Source of the DNA: Marthasterias glacialis
Taxonomy: Eukaryota; Echinodermata; Asteroidea; Forcipulatida; Asteriidae
Direction: 5' to 3'
DNA length: 64,000 nt
NCBI GenBank assembly: GCA_911728455.2
Contig: OU452229.1
Location: 3,229,001-3,293,000 of the forward strand
The position numbers and the translations under genes are program-made. Within the stretch, counting starts at the first letter, position 1; each line of letters starts with the position of its first letter. Below the pieces are notes generated by a model. The model saw nothing but the letters and a program-made list of their open reading frames with translations, was not told the DNA's origin and ran no database searches. Of this stretch, positions 25,125 through 38,500 are shown piece by piece.

Positions 25125-26506
25125 TAGTAGGGTTGATGGCCTTAGCTTTCGATCCAAACCGGACCTTCGTCAGAGGCAAAAACAAGCACAAACATAAAAA
25201 CAGATCCATTTATAGAAAAACCTTGGGATTAAAATGGATGGAGAGTATCCAAAATAGGCGGGAAAAAGACAACCAATCAAAGTTAATTAAATACAGACAA
25301 AGAGATTGTTGATGACCAATCAAAATACAGCAGTGTGGACAATGGGATGTCCAGTGGTCGGTTAGTACAAAAAGGAGATTAGTGAACAAAGGAGGAAAGC
25401 TGCATGGTGGGAAATGCGGCTGACATGAAAGGACAGGATTATTTACTCACATGAGGGAGGTGATTAAGGGTAATCTCCCCAAATAAAGCATTAGAAGTGT
25501 AAACATTGAATAATAGAGAGGGGGCCACAATGAGAATACTATGATGATAATGTAAAAGCATGGAAATAAAGTAGTTATATATATATATATATATATAAAT
25601 ATTAGTAGGGGTGATGGCCTTAGCTTTCGATCCAAACTGGACCTTCTTCAGAGGCATAAACAAGATACAAACAAAAACGGGTCCATTTTTATAGGGAAAA
25701 GGGGAGCAGGGAATCATGGGAAGGGATCAAGAAATAAGCGGGAAAATAATTATGGACAAAGGGATGGCCGATGACCAATCAGAGTTAAACAGTTTGGACA
25801 AAGGGGTGACCAATGGTGGTCAATACAAAAGGGGGATTACTAAATAGGGCAATTTATATATGTATAACAACTTGTATGTCTCTCCATCCAATGTCATCCC
25901 ATGCTTACAAACTGTCACTCTATAAACCACACTCCAGGTTTTGGTCCAGACGGTGGACCATCGGGAGCGTGTCCTGGCGTCGGCAGCCGTCTCCCTGTGG
26001 GTCTGGTTCGTCAAGGTGCGCAAGCTGAAGGCCATCTACCACATGCTGAACATGTGCAACGTGGACGTGACGCACAAGTGCCTGATCGCCGAGTGCTGGT
26101 GCCCCGAGAGTGACCTGGGACGTATCCGAATGGCTCTGCAACTTGGAAACGTAAGTGTGTCAAATATTACAGATTTTTTCACCGACCTTCCTCCGTCTTC
26201 AGGTTTCGTCATCACAGAGATAAACTCGGGGCCCATGGGTTATGGCCACACCTTTAGGTTTCCATTTTTGGTGATGTGGAGAGTGTTTATTATTATTACT
26301 ACACCTCTATAGATGGATTGCAATCAAAATTTCTCTTTCTTTGTTTGACACACAGGAGAAAAGTGGATCCACCGTGCCGTCTATTCTCAACATCGTCGAG
26401 ACCAAGCAGGAACTGCCGACGTACAACAAAACCAATAAATTCACCAGTGCCTTCCAAGGGATCGTGGATGCCTATGGGGTGGCTAACTACAGAGAGGTCA
26501 ATCCAG
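17573..26506 (+). CDS. ATP6V0A: V-ATPase a paralogue 2, exons 1-10 (cytosolic N-terminal domain)
   Basis: Exons: 17573-17689, 18899-18977, 19958-20055, 20700-20828, 21034-21143, 22806-22932, 23446-23528, 24288-24381, 25938-26150 and 26356-26506. Recognised pieces in order: [59 protein letters not shown] and [20 protein letters not shown]. Exon 5 (110 bp) is two codons longer than its counterpart (104 bp) and its sequence has diverged, as expected for the variable linker in this domain. Exons 8 and 9 (94 and 213 bp) add to exactly the 307 bp of the single exon in the minus-strand gene; the separating intron (24382-25937, phase 0) holds retroelement-like repeats. Confidence 0.93.
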
Positions 26507-29500
26507 GTAAAGTTAGGGTAGGCCTAAGCCATGCTAGGTTAATATTAGTAATCCGGCTCTGGCTTGGGCTCTGGCTCTGGCTTGGGTTCCAGCTCTGGCT
26601 TGGGTTCCGGCTCTGGCTTGGGCTCCGGCTCTGGCTTGGGTTCCGGCTCTGGCTTGGGCTCTGGCTCTGGCTTGAGTTCCGGCTCTGGCTTGGGTTCCGG
26701 CTCTGGCTTGGGCTCCGGCTCTGACTTGGGTTCTGGCTCTGGCTTGGGCTCCGGCTCTGGCTCTGGCTTGGGTTCCGGCTCTGGCTTGGGTTCCAGCTCT
26801 GGCTTGGGCTCCGGCTCTGGCTTGGGCTCCGGCTCTGACTTGGGTTGTGGCTCTGGCTGGTTGCCCTGGCTCTGACTTGGGCTCCAGCTCTCACTTGGGC
26901 TCCGGCTCTGGCTTGGGCTCTGGCTCTGGCTTGGGTTCCGGCTCTGGCTTGGGCTCCGGCTCTGTCTTGGGTTCCGGCTCTGGCTTGGGCTCCGGCTCTG
27001 GCTCTGGCTTGGGTTCCGGCTCTGGCTTGGGTTCCAGCTCTGGCTTGGGCTCCGGCTCTGGCTTGGGCTCCGGCTCTGACTTGGGTTGTGGCTCTGGCTG
27101 GTTGCCCTGGCTCTGACTTGGGCTCCAGCTCTCACTTGGGCTCCGTCACCAATTTAGCCGAAGCTAACAAGGTTAAACTGTGTTTAATAAAAAAGGTCAA
27201 TCCAAGTCTGTTTGATGGTTTAATTCTGGGTGACTCAGTTTGATGGTTTAATTCTGGGTGACTTAGTTTGATGGTTTAATTCTGGGTGACTCAGTTGATG
27301 GTTTAATTCTGGGTGACTCAGTTTGATGGTTTAATTCTGGGTGACTTAGTTTGATGGTTTAATTCTGGGTGACTTAGTTTGATGGTTTAATTCTGGGTGA
27401 CTCGGTTTGATGGTTTAATTCTGGGTGACTCAGTTTGATGGTTTAATTCTGGGTGACTCGGTTTGATGGTTTAATTCTGGGTGACTCAGTTTGATGGTTT
27501 AATTCTGGGTGACTCAGTTTGATGGTTTAATTCTGGGTGACTCGGTTTGATGGTTTAATTCTGGGTGACTCGGTTTGATGGTTTAATTCTGGGTGACTCA
27601 GTTTGATGGTTTAATGTGGATTACTTAAGGTCAGAGTAAACCATATTCTGTGAGTCAGTCAGTTTATAAAAATCCATAAATGGTTAGATTTTATTAGGTT
27701 TAATGTGGATTACTTAAGGTCAGAGTAAACCATATTCTGTGAGTCAGTCAGTTTATAAAAATCCATAAATGGTTAGATTTATTAGGTTTTGTTAAGATTA
27801 AATATCGTCCTGGGTTTAGATAAAATATTTTGTGCGGTTGAAAGCCAAATCAACATGCAGGGGTTCAGCCTGAGGTTGGATTCAAACTGTTACTGTTGAT
27901 GCACTCTCCTTCCCACAAAATCCCACAGGAGACTGTGGAGGACCAAGTCCACAGTACACAGGCCATGGGGTTTCCTGATAATACCAGCTGTACAAACAGA
28001 AGAACCCCATGCACCCAACTTAGCCTGGAAGGTAGGGCACTTTGTGGCAGTCTGTAGGACCAGTGTAAAGGAGGGTGAAGGTAAAAAGGCAGAGACAGAT
28101 ACCATCAATCCAGGCCTTGATCTTAACCGAGGCCACCGAGGCCAATGGCCTCATGCCCTGTCGAGTTGGCCAGCATGCCCTTCAGACAAATTGCACTGTC
28201 ACTACCAGCTTGGCCAGCATGCCCTTGTACAATTTCTCTGATTTGGCCAGCAAAGGCCTGCCCACGTTTTTCTTAAGATCGAGGCCTGATCAATCATCCT
28301 TCAATCCAATCGATCCGATCCAAGGAAAAGCGGTTAAATCTGTTTTTCTTTCTTGTCTTGTCCAACAGCTCCCTACACTATCATCACCTTCCCATTCCTG
28401 TTTGCGGTGATGTTTGGTGACGCTGGCCACGGCACATTGATGGCGCTGTTTGCCTCATGGATGGTGATCAGGGAGAACAAACTTATGGCCAAAAAGACGG
28501 ACAATGAGGTAAAACGTGACTTGTAATCTAGACTGACTGAGGCGTTCGTACAGGATGCTTGTATGAGAAGCTACAATAGAAACTGAGGGAGCTGTTATCC
28601 TTTTTGTTTTGTTGTTTGATAAGGGAAATTAATACCAAGCATCCTTGAGATGAAACTTTAAAAGATCATCTCTCCAGATGTAGACCTTTAAATTTTTCGT
28701 TTTAGGGGCCAAGGCCGAAAGTCTCCCATGGATTCCCAAATAGGTTGTAGTAATTCTAATAAGTTTTCCTTAGATTCCCGAATGAGTTGTAGTAATTCTA
28801 ATAAGTTTTCCCTAGATTCACGAATAAGTCGTAGTAATTCTAATAAGTTTTCCCTAGATTCCCGAATAAGTTGTAGTAATTTTAATAAGTTTTCCCTAGA
28901 TTCCCGAATAAGTTGTAGTAATTCTAATAAGTTTTCCCTAGATTCCTGAATAAGTTGTAGTAATTCTAATAAGTTTTCCCTAGATTCCCGAATAAGTTGT
29001 AGTAATTCTAATAAGTTTTCCCTAGATGTGGAACGTGGTATTTGGCGGTCGTTACATCATTCTCCTAATGGGGCTGTTCTCCATATACTGTGGCATCATG
29101 TACAACGACTTCTTCTCCAAGTCCGTCAATGTGTTTGGATCTAGCTGGGAGGTGTCCAAGATGAAAAACTACACGTATGTATCATACCAACCCCAGTTTT
29201 CACAATGAGCTAAAGAGTCATCTTTAAGATGAGTTAAGGGTCGTCCAAAGTTGTCACCATTTTAATAATTTGTTCTCCCTCTTCCTGCCTGTCTTTTGTG
29301 TTTCCGACCTGTTGTGGTTAAACCAGCCCCTTCCCTCTGCTTCCACATCCCCTTTGTCTCCTTTTTCATTGTTCATCCTTTGCATCTCTCTTTTCACTTC
29401 TTTCCACGTGACTGCTTCTGTTACACCAGTATACTTGTATGTGTGTGGTGTGTTTGCATATAGCCTTTGAAAAAGGCTCTGCTATGGTTGAAACGTGAGG

Positions 29501-32500
29501 CCATTAACATTTTCACACCACCCTCCCTCCCGCAAAAGTAGTACTTCTGTCGTCGTTTTTCCTGCCTAAGCCCACTTGCCTGACAGGTGACCTCAATCCT
29601 CCAATATCCTCCTCTCCACTTCACTTCAGACCAACACGTTTGGAATGAGATAAGATTAGAATGCCTGAACCAGTGATAAGCAATTGTTATTTGGGTGGGC
29701 CTACAACCCTCAGTCATCCCGAATCTTTCATTGGACAAAGAGTGAAAGATTTGGGAGGGGTAAGGGTTAGTATAAGATTCATAGTACCACTTCTCAGCCC
29801 AAACCCTAAAACATAATCACCCTGTGCCAGCTAGATTTGTGAGTAATTTTTGTCCAAATTTGTGTGTTTCCTCTTTTGATTCTACTGTGTAAATATCAAC
29901 ATTTTGTCAACACCTTTTAAGGTCATACAATGCTTCTTGTTGTCGTTTTTATTTTTTTAGTCAGTCGTTGCTGAGCAAGAATATTGACCTGCAGCTTGAT
30001 CCTGTCCATGCTTACAAAGGAACCCCTTATCCCTATGGATTGGACCCGGTAGGTCACAGTTAATCCAGTTAATTTAGTTAACCCAGTGAGTATATCCAGA
30101 ATTTGCGTTGCTCAGGTGGACTTTGCCACAACCTTGATAGACCCTGAACAGACATCACAAAAGGAACCGCAGAGTCTGGACTTCCTGCAGGCACAATTTG
30201 TACACAGCTCAACGGAAGGAAGCATTTGATCTTGCGTATAATGAAGACTGCAGGGAATGATTGTTAATCAAGATTTGAAAGGCACATTTCAAAAGTTGCT
30301 TAGCTATTACTTTACAAGTACAGTAGTTGGAGTCAAGTTGAAATTTGGATGCAAAAATATAGAACTTGTAATTTATCAACAATGTAGTATCTTGCCTGCC
30401 AGGCGATGCCCTGGAATGCGCAAGGTCACTCTTTTTGTAAACAAGGTAACATGGTCTATACTACCTCATGAAAAAACAGAAATTGATTGTGATGGGGGCC
30501 CATTACTTATCTGCAGGTGTGGCAGTTTTCCAAGAACAAGTTGAACTTCCTCAACCCGTTCAAGATGAGACTCTCCATCATCTTCGGTGTCGTCCATATG
30601 ATGTTCGGAGTTCACCTCAGTCTTCTCAATCATATGTAAGTTGTTATCACTTTAATAACTTGGGGAGGCTAGTCATCCATACTGGCAGCTGAGAAGCTGA
30701 ACTGTGAAGGACGCGGCTACACGTTGTCGAGCTGCAGGCATTCAAGGACGCCTTTGGCAGCCAGTCACATCAACCCATATATGACCACGGAGCACAGCCA
30801 TAGAATCAAAAGTGTTTGATTTTCCAGAGGGAGGAAAACCGGAGGGCCAGGAGAGAGAGAACCAACACACAACTCTACTCTAATATGACCCTAGCTGGGA
30901 ATTGAACCGGGGCCCGGTGGTGAGAGGTGAGTGCTTTACGCACACGCCACCCATGCCACCTGTAACCACTTTGTTAACCAGCCAACATTTTCTCAACTGT
31001 AACGGATAAAGAATGTACAGTTTAAGGACTTTTGCCTTATTTTGTTCCCATCTCAATAACAAAAAAATAATTTGTGTTTCCCTGTTTGCAGACACAGGGG
31101 CCATTACAGCAACATCTTCCTGGAGTTTATCCCTCAGCTTCTCTTCCTGGTACTTATCTTTGGCTATCTCGTGGCGCTCATCGTCATCAAATGGCTCTCC
31201 TACGATGGATCCAACTCTAAGGTTGCCCCTAGCATCATCAACATATTCATCTTCATGTTCCTGTTCACCAACAAGCCTGAACTGTATATGTATCCAAATC
31301 AGGTATAACAAGTGGGAAGAGTGCTTGGGTTGGGATTAACGCAGGATTGAGTGTTTCGTAGGCCCTAGGCACCAGAGTTCTGTATGCACTAGGTACCCAA
31401 TGCTCTGTAGGTCCTAGGGACCAGTGTTCTGTATGCACTAGGTACCAGTGAGCTGTAAGCCCTAGGCACCAGTGTTCCGGAGGCTCTGGGCACCAGTGTT
31501 CCATAGGAGAATGTAATACAGTAATTGAGGTTTGCGGTAAGCTTTACACTTGTCTGAAGTTTTCGTTACAGGTTTTCACATTTTATTTTTCATCAGATAC
31601 TGTGTTTAACTATGAAAAAGTCTACTTATATAGGCAATACAGTTGGAGTGCCCGGTTTCATGCAACTTGTTAGTAGAAAATACCGCTTGAGGCATTTTCT
31701 GCTAGGCAAGACTTAGCAGCAGGAACCAGCTTAGAACAATACACAAGACGTGGCATTTTGGCCGGTGATATCCGCTTATCAGAACTACAGTACTAAGCAT
31801 TTTTTTCTTAACACTGGCGTGAAATGGGAGACTTTTGAGGACGCTAGAGGGCAGCAGACTTACCAGGTATATTCATTGTTCTCGGGAGATGTGCGCATGC
31901 TCATAACTACATCAACAATGACAATTGACCTGGTAAGTCTGCTGCCACCTATCATTGCAAAGTCTCCCACTGGATCCAGAACTACAGATAAATTGTGTAT
32001 TTTGTTTTCTTTGAATCTTTTCTTCAGTACTATGTCCAAATGGGGCTGGTTGCCGTTGCAGTGCTGTGTGTCCCAGTGCTACTCTTTGGCAAGCCTGTTT
32101 ATGGACTCATTAAACATCGCATGAGCAAAAAGTCATACCAGGTAAGAAAATCTTCTGGTCAAAGGCTTGAACGAACTCGAGTTTTCTCTTCGTTTGACCA
32201 ACACCATAAAACAGATGATTGCTTAGATGTTATACTAGAAGTAGGTAAAAGTGAAGAGTTCATGGTGTTCATGCGAGCAATTTTTTTGTGGTATAGTGTG
32301 GTATAGTGTGAGAGAAAAAAGCTTTCTGGTTTCAAAAGAAAACAAGCTTGGAAATCTTGAAAAAGTTCTTTGCCTGAGGAAATGTACCCTCTGTCATCTT
32401 TGGGAAAAATGTATTAAAAAGCAATCTTTTCTCTAGCGCCAGCCCAAGCAATTGACCCCTCGCAGCAAAGTTTTCCTCAGCTACTGCTGTCACGCTTGCC

Positions 32501-35500
32501 GTTTTGGGAGTCAAATTGCATGTAAACATTATGGTTAGCGTGTAAACGCTGCGCCGCCTTAAAGACACACTACACTTTATAACGTACGGGGACATTGACT
32601 CTCAAACTGGCGCATCTAAGATTATTGTTTTTGGTGACGTCGGGTCAATAGATTGAAACATTATAAGAAGATAAATGGGCATACAAAATTTGATTTTATG
32701 ATTTCTTGCAAATATGAGCTTTCATTTCATTGATTGTTTTACTGGTCACTTAAAAAAAAAAAAGTATGATTTATTTTTTGTTACATTTTTTGGAAAAGAG
32801 GGGATTAGAACAGGTGTCCTTTTCTAAAACAGGGACGTCTTGTTGAGATTTTATCCAAATCCATTTGTTTATTTATTTTTTTTTCGGGGGGGGGGGGGAA
32901 AGGATCTGACTTGCACGGTTCTGTTTTCTGATCTGTGGTTGGTCATGTTCCTTTTTTCTGCAATCCCAAGGTTGATGTGCATGTTTTGTTTTGGTCTTCA
33001 CTTGAACTTCACCCCCTACTCATAAATACTGTCGGAATGCCACGTTTACGAAGCCCCTTTAGTGGTATTAGATACTTCAGTGCCTTTTCTAAATCGCATT
33101 ATGTGTAGAATAAACATTTTTTTGTTTGTTTGAGTTGGAAACGAACTAATGTTTAGTCTTTTAGTTGGTACAGCAAGCACTTAGTAAAACACTTCTTCGG
33201 TTGTGGTGAGTTTTTTTTTTTTACTTGAAGGCAGTGTACAGTCTTGGTAGAAAGCCCTTCAGTGCCGTACTGCATGGCTGGAAACTCTCACTGAAAAATG
33301 CTAATTGATCGAGCGTTACTTTCGTCCGTTAATTGAGCGTTACTTTTGTCCAAATGCCTGCAGGCAACAGATCAAAGTGTTTCTAAACGTAAACTTCTCT
33401 GCTTCTTTCTCAAAAAAGCTGGCACTTATTTTGATAGAAAGAAATTAAGTTTTATGTAAAGAAACAAAAATGGCAAACTGTATTACTAACCAAAATGACC
33501 TGCAGAATAAATGCAAACCCCCCCCCAAAAAAACGGTAATGGCCTTACATTACGACCCTTGCAGAGTCTTTCTCAAAGTGTGGGGGGAGGTGGAAGCTAC
33601 AGGATTATACCCTTCCGGGCCTTGAATTACACAGAGGTCATGGAGACCATGGCCTCAGTTGCCCTGGTCTTGGCCTTGGTGCCCCTTCAAAAGTTTCTTA
33701 TAGACTTAAAACATTTCCCAATGAAAAGTGAAAATGTAAAATGAAAACGACCTTGCCCTCTCAAAGATGAAATTCCAAGCCTGCAGTCTTCCAAATAAAC
33801 AATGGTTCGCCAATCCTTTGAAAGATTCAACAGATTCGTTAAGAAGAGTCAACATTTCAAATGTTACAACAAATTTCATGTTTTCAGCAACAGCTAAATA
33901 AATGTTGACTATTATTTGTACTCTGTGTCATGCAGCAACAAGAGATCATCTTTGGATGACTTTTCTAAATGCATAACATTTGTTCACAAAATGGCAAGAA
34001 GCATGGCGGCCCAGTCCTGTTTTTGTCTACAAGTTGAAAAGAGTTGATTTATTTCTGTCGTTTTACCCCTCTGGATTTTTTACCAAGATGTGTACACAAC
34101 CTTCAACTTACCCTCTTGGTAAATTCTGTTTGAAGTATCTTTGCATGAGCTTTCATGGTAGCCTTCACAAAAGTCCGACGGAATTTGAGAAATCTTGCAA
34201 ATTTCTCCATTTTCGTTGTAAATGTCACTTGTCGCCAGATTCAGAACCAGCTCTGTTACATCCAAACATACATCCCATAAGGAACACTCTCTTTGTGAAC
34301 TCAAAACTCAAACTGCTCAGCTACATAGACTTCCTTGCATATGCATCATGTTTGTTTAGCTACCCTGCGAAATGTCTTGTCTGACGGTGTTGACTTCTCT
34401 CCCCGCCTTTCACTTCTTTGGATCCCAGTTTGAATCCTGCTTCAGACCTAAACCCTTGCGTATGGATTGGTTTTTCAGTCCCTTCCTGATTGCGTGGGTC
34501 TCTTCCCACATCTAAAAAATCAAACTTCTTGAACATCTTCTCATCACGGGTATCTTGAGTTCTTTGGGCTACAGTGCTAGGCTCTTTTGAGGGTTCCTTA
34601 GTGTCATTAATACCAGAAAAACAAATTAATAATAATAATAATTTGTTTGTATACCAGTACACCTATCTGTCTCATGCATATCATATCAGTGGAAGCTCAT
34701 ACACAGTTTCAAACACGATGGGGGCCTTTGCAAATGATTGCTTAAGCCGATGTTACCCATTGGGCATGTCAGCACTGGTGCATTGGATCACTGTAGCTGG
34801 TGCCCAAACTCATGGTAGACTTTTCGAGTGGACCCTTGGTGGCAGCGTACACTGTGCATACCAGTTTCCATGGTTTACGTAGTTTTGAGCATGTGTGCAT
34901 TTCCAACCGAATGAGCTGGTAAGTCTACTGCCACCTGGCATCCCAAGAAGTCTCTCATATGGGGCCAGGAAATGCCCAATATGTGACAACTGTTGAGATG
35001 GAAAGCTTTTAACAACTCCCCTAAGTACTGCAATCAGTGTAGATCCATCTTGACTCAAAACCGGCTCGACGCACGCCATCTCGACTCAAAACCATCTCGA
35101 CTCACAACCGTCACCATCTCGACGCAAATCCATCTCGACGCATATTAAAGAATTAAAGATAAGACAAGTCCGAAAAGAAAAGACCAAATAGTTATTTTCA
35201 GCTCGGTACTTATTGTAGTTTTTTTGGTGTGTATTTAGTATGACGATGTGTTGTCTTGGGATAGCATGACAGTCAATTCTTGAAGGAACGGTGCAATGTC
35301 CCAAATAATTAAAGAAAAACAGGACTTGGAAGAATTAAACTGCCCACGCATATATTTTTTGCAAATGCAAATTAATACAACACAACCATGGTCAGCGTAA
35401 ATTTAAGCGGTATATTTCACAAAAATGTCCTCGACATTTTGGATTTGTTCATTTGGAATGATGTTAATAACGATTACAAAATTTATATTGAAATTTTTAA

Positions 35501-38500
35501 CAACATCTTCATGGACGACAAAACATTTTGAATTGAAATGAACAGCGCCATCATTATATCAATCATCATAAAGTGCGTTGGTATTGGTGATGCGTCGAGT
35601 TGGTATTGCTGATGAGTGGAGCCGGTTTTGAGTCGAGATGGATTTGAGTCGACTTGACTTAAGTCGAGTCGGTTTTGCGTCGAGATGGTTTTGAGTCGAG
35701 ATGGATTTGAGTCGAGATGACTGCACACCGTCTATAATGATGCCAGTTGGAGACTTTGAAACACTAGGTGGCAGCAGACTTATCGGGTCAATTTCCATTG
35801 TTTGCGTAGTTCTGAGCGTGAGCAAATTTCCGAAAACAGTGGATTTACGTGGTGAGTCTGCTGCCACCTATGGTCCTCAAAAGTCTCCAATTGCAAGGGG
35901 TCCTTCTATTGCTGTTGCAATTTCAAATACTACCTTGCCACTTACATCATCACTGTGCCACGTTTCATTTCCCAATAATTTGAACTATTGGTTGCCATTT
36001 AATACTAAACCACATTCAAGCAAGTTGGTCAGCAATCAGTGCGCTCAAAAATAAAGAAAGAAATTTGGAACTGTACTTAATCACTTACTGCCAGGAGACG
36101 TGTTTACAAGAACCCTTTTTCAGAAGTCTGATAGAGACGTTTAAAAAAAACAATGTGCAGCGATGCAGTCATATAGACATTCCATTGGGTACCATTTGGT
36201 ACTTGCACTCAAAGTTTGTTACGCTTCCCCCAAAGTTTTGGTCGGTTTACGGGTGAACAAAGCCACATTTTTTTTTCGAAAGAGAAAAAAGAAATCCTGG
36301 AATATTCTTTGAGAACGTTTATTGTCTTTACTTGGTTAAGTTGTGGTTTCATTGTGCAACAACATTCCCAACAACAAAAATATTCTGGAAATTTTGAAAA
36401 GTAGTCTTGGTGGTGAGCTTGGAAAAGTCTCTTAATTCCTGGTGGTAACTGGTTAACTAAAAAATCATTCATTGCCCCTATGCAAGATTTCTTAATCAAC
36501 CAAGACCGTCTACGTAGCAATCAATCCACTATCACGGCATAGCATTCATATTGGTGAACTGAAGAGTCGGGCAGGGGGGGCTAGAAAAACAAAAGGGGTT
36601 TGTTTATTAGTGGAGGCAAAGATGAAAATGAAGAACCTGGATTAGTTACTGTATTTGTGAGGTCAGATTAAGGAGGGACTTGTTGAAGTCTAGTTATTAT
36701 TTTGTGTCAGTTTGAATGCATTCTTACATTATTTCAAGTGTAGTATCATCACTTCATGCCCCCAAACTGTTGCTACTCTTGTTGCTCTAAGTGAAATATG
36801 AGCTGATTTTGAGTTGTCATTTGTAAACCAAAGTGACCTAAAATCGCTGATATCCTTAAGTCATACTTCAACAAATTTAAACCGCCATTTTCATGCATCC
36901 CATGATGCCTTTGTGAAGGTTGCCATGACAGCACTTGTGTATTAAGCACTACTATTGCATGATCTGCATGATTGCTTTTAATTTCTTTTTGACACAAACA
37001 AAAGCATTGCAAGTTGGCATTTTGTTTCTCCTGTTCTGTTCTCCCCTGTGTGTGTGTGTCCGTCCATTTTTGGGGTTTTATGTTTTTGCTCATCTGGACC
37101 CTCGCCCTTGGGCCATGATACTCTCCCCGCCCGTTCGTAAACCACACCCACTCATCAGCCCAAAATGCGGTTTCCGACGATTCTAATGCAGCGTGTGAGC
37201 GGCAACGAGGACAGGGTGCAGATAGTGGTCCAAGACTCGCTCAATAGCCAGTACCAGAGTGAAAGCTCGAGCCAGGGAGGGAACAGCTTGGAGGTGGACG
37301 GAGAGGACGTTTTGGGAAAGGATGGGCTACAGGAGGACGAAAAGGTCAGTGGGTGCGAAAGTTCAGACTGGGTCTCAAGGCCAAATCGCTTACAGCATAT
37401 GGGCTGGATTTAGAATTTGTTTCCTTTTTCTGGTGGAAGCTTGAAAGAAGAAAAAAACAAAACATTTACAGCATATGAGAATGATTGTTCAATTCATTAT
37501 TTGTTGTTTTAAAATAAAAAAAAAACCCACCTTTTTTGACTGCCATGCAATTTCGTTTCACTGATGCTCTTCTTTCTCAATTGCATTTTTAATGAACAAA
37601 TAATCTTGTTGTTTTGAAATGTTAACGCTGTTCACTGTTGTGCATTTTTTTTAATTAAGTATTTTCATAGTAGAAATGGACTACAAACTGAAGTGTTTTT
37701 CTACATTTTTTCCTACACACTGTTTTTGAATTTAAATTACTCAGAAGACCTTTGTTTGTAGGAGAGTCATATTATTAAGTGTGTCTGGTTTCTGATCTCC
37801 GTCCTGCAGTTTGAGTTCAGTGAGGAGTTGATTCACCAGTCCATTCATACCATCGAGTACTGTCTAGGCTGTATATCCAACACTGCATCTTACCTCCGCC
37901 TGTGGGCTCTCAGTCTGGCTCATGCAGGTATGTCTTGATTCTCATCAGAATCCAGCGACTGTGACTGCGGCTGCGGCTGTGGCTATTGGCTGAAGAGACA
38001 AGGTTGAAGGATAGGACATGTCAGCAATTCGGCTGTAGCCACTGCCAAAGCTGCTAATTCGGACACAGCCTGTATTAGCCAAAACTACCCCCCTACATAT
38101 ACACTAATCTGATCAGCTCGTTCATGGTGGTTTACACCACCGCAGCTATGGCCGCCGCTCGCACGCGCGACAGGGCAATAGCGTGTCAGCACGCATATGT
38201 ACCAATCAGCATGGAGGGTTCACAGTGCATGTGCGCCGATGTACGCGTGCAAAGGCTATAGCTGCAGTGTTGTAAACGACCATGATTAGTCTATACCCAC
38301 TCGGATTAGTCTATACCCACACGCCCCCTTCCCCTTTTTATTTTACATGTATTTAATAACACTTCCTTGTCTTTCACCCAAACAGTAAGTTTACAGCATT
38401 GAGCCTTATTTTACGAAAAGTATTTACTTTATACACATCAATAACTTTTACCAGTCTCTGTAGTAACTCTTGCTTAGATTCCGTTAAAGGCACTAGGGTA

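Larger units (their letters stand above)
32142..37191. other. 5-kb intron of V-ATPase paralogue 2
   Basis: No coding exon is recognisable. It holds long T and G runs (about 32880-32900), an old repeat at 33540-33720 with CCATGGCCTCAGTTGCCCTG, a SINE near 34385-34560, two palindromic MITEs (34814-34958 and 35748-35890) and an element with GAGTCGAGATGG subterminal repeats (35040-35728). Confidence 0.65.

Noticed and set aside
26545-27135. 196-codon minus-strand frame rich in PEPKPEP and plus-strand frames rich in GSGLGS
   Set aside because: They are translations of an intronic minisatellite. Open frames exist on both strands because the unit length is a multiple of three, and there is no splice or start context.
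28728-28949. Frame encoding repeated [14 protein letters not shown]
   Set aside because: Generated by the 42-bp intronic array that carries the splice acceptors; it is not in frame with exon 12.
29458-29510. Another hammerhead-like string, TTTGAAAAAGGCTCTG then GGTTGAAACGTG
   Set aside because: It resembles the retroelement termini at 25.1 kb, but the CUGANGA core is broken, so no ribozyme is claimed.
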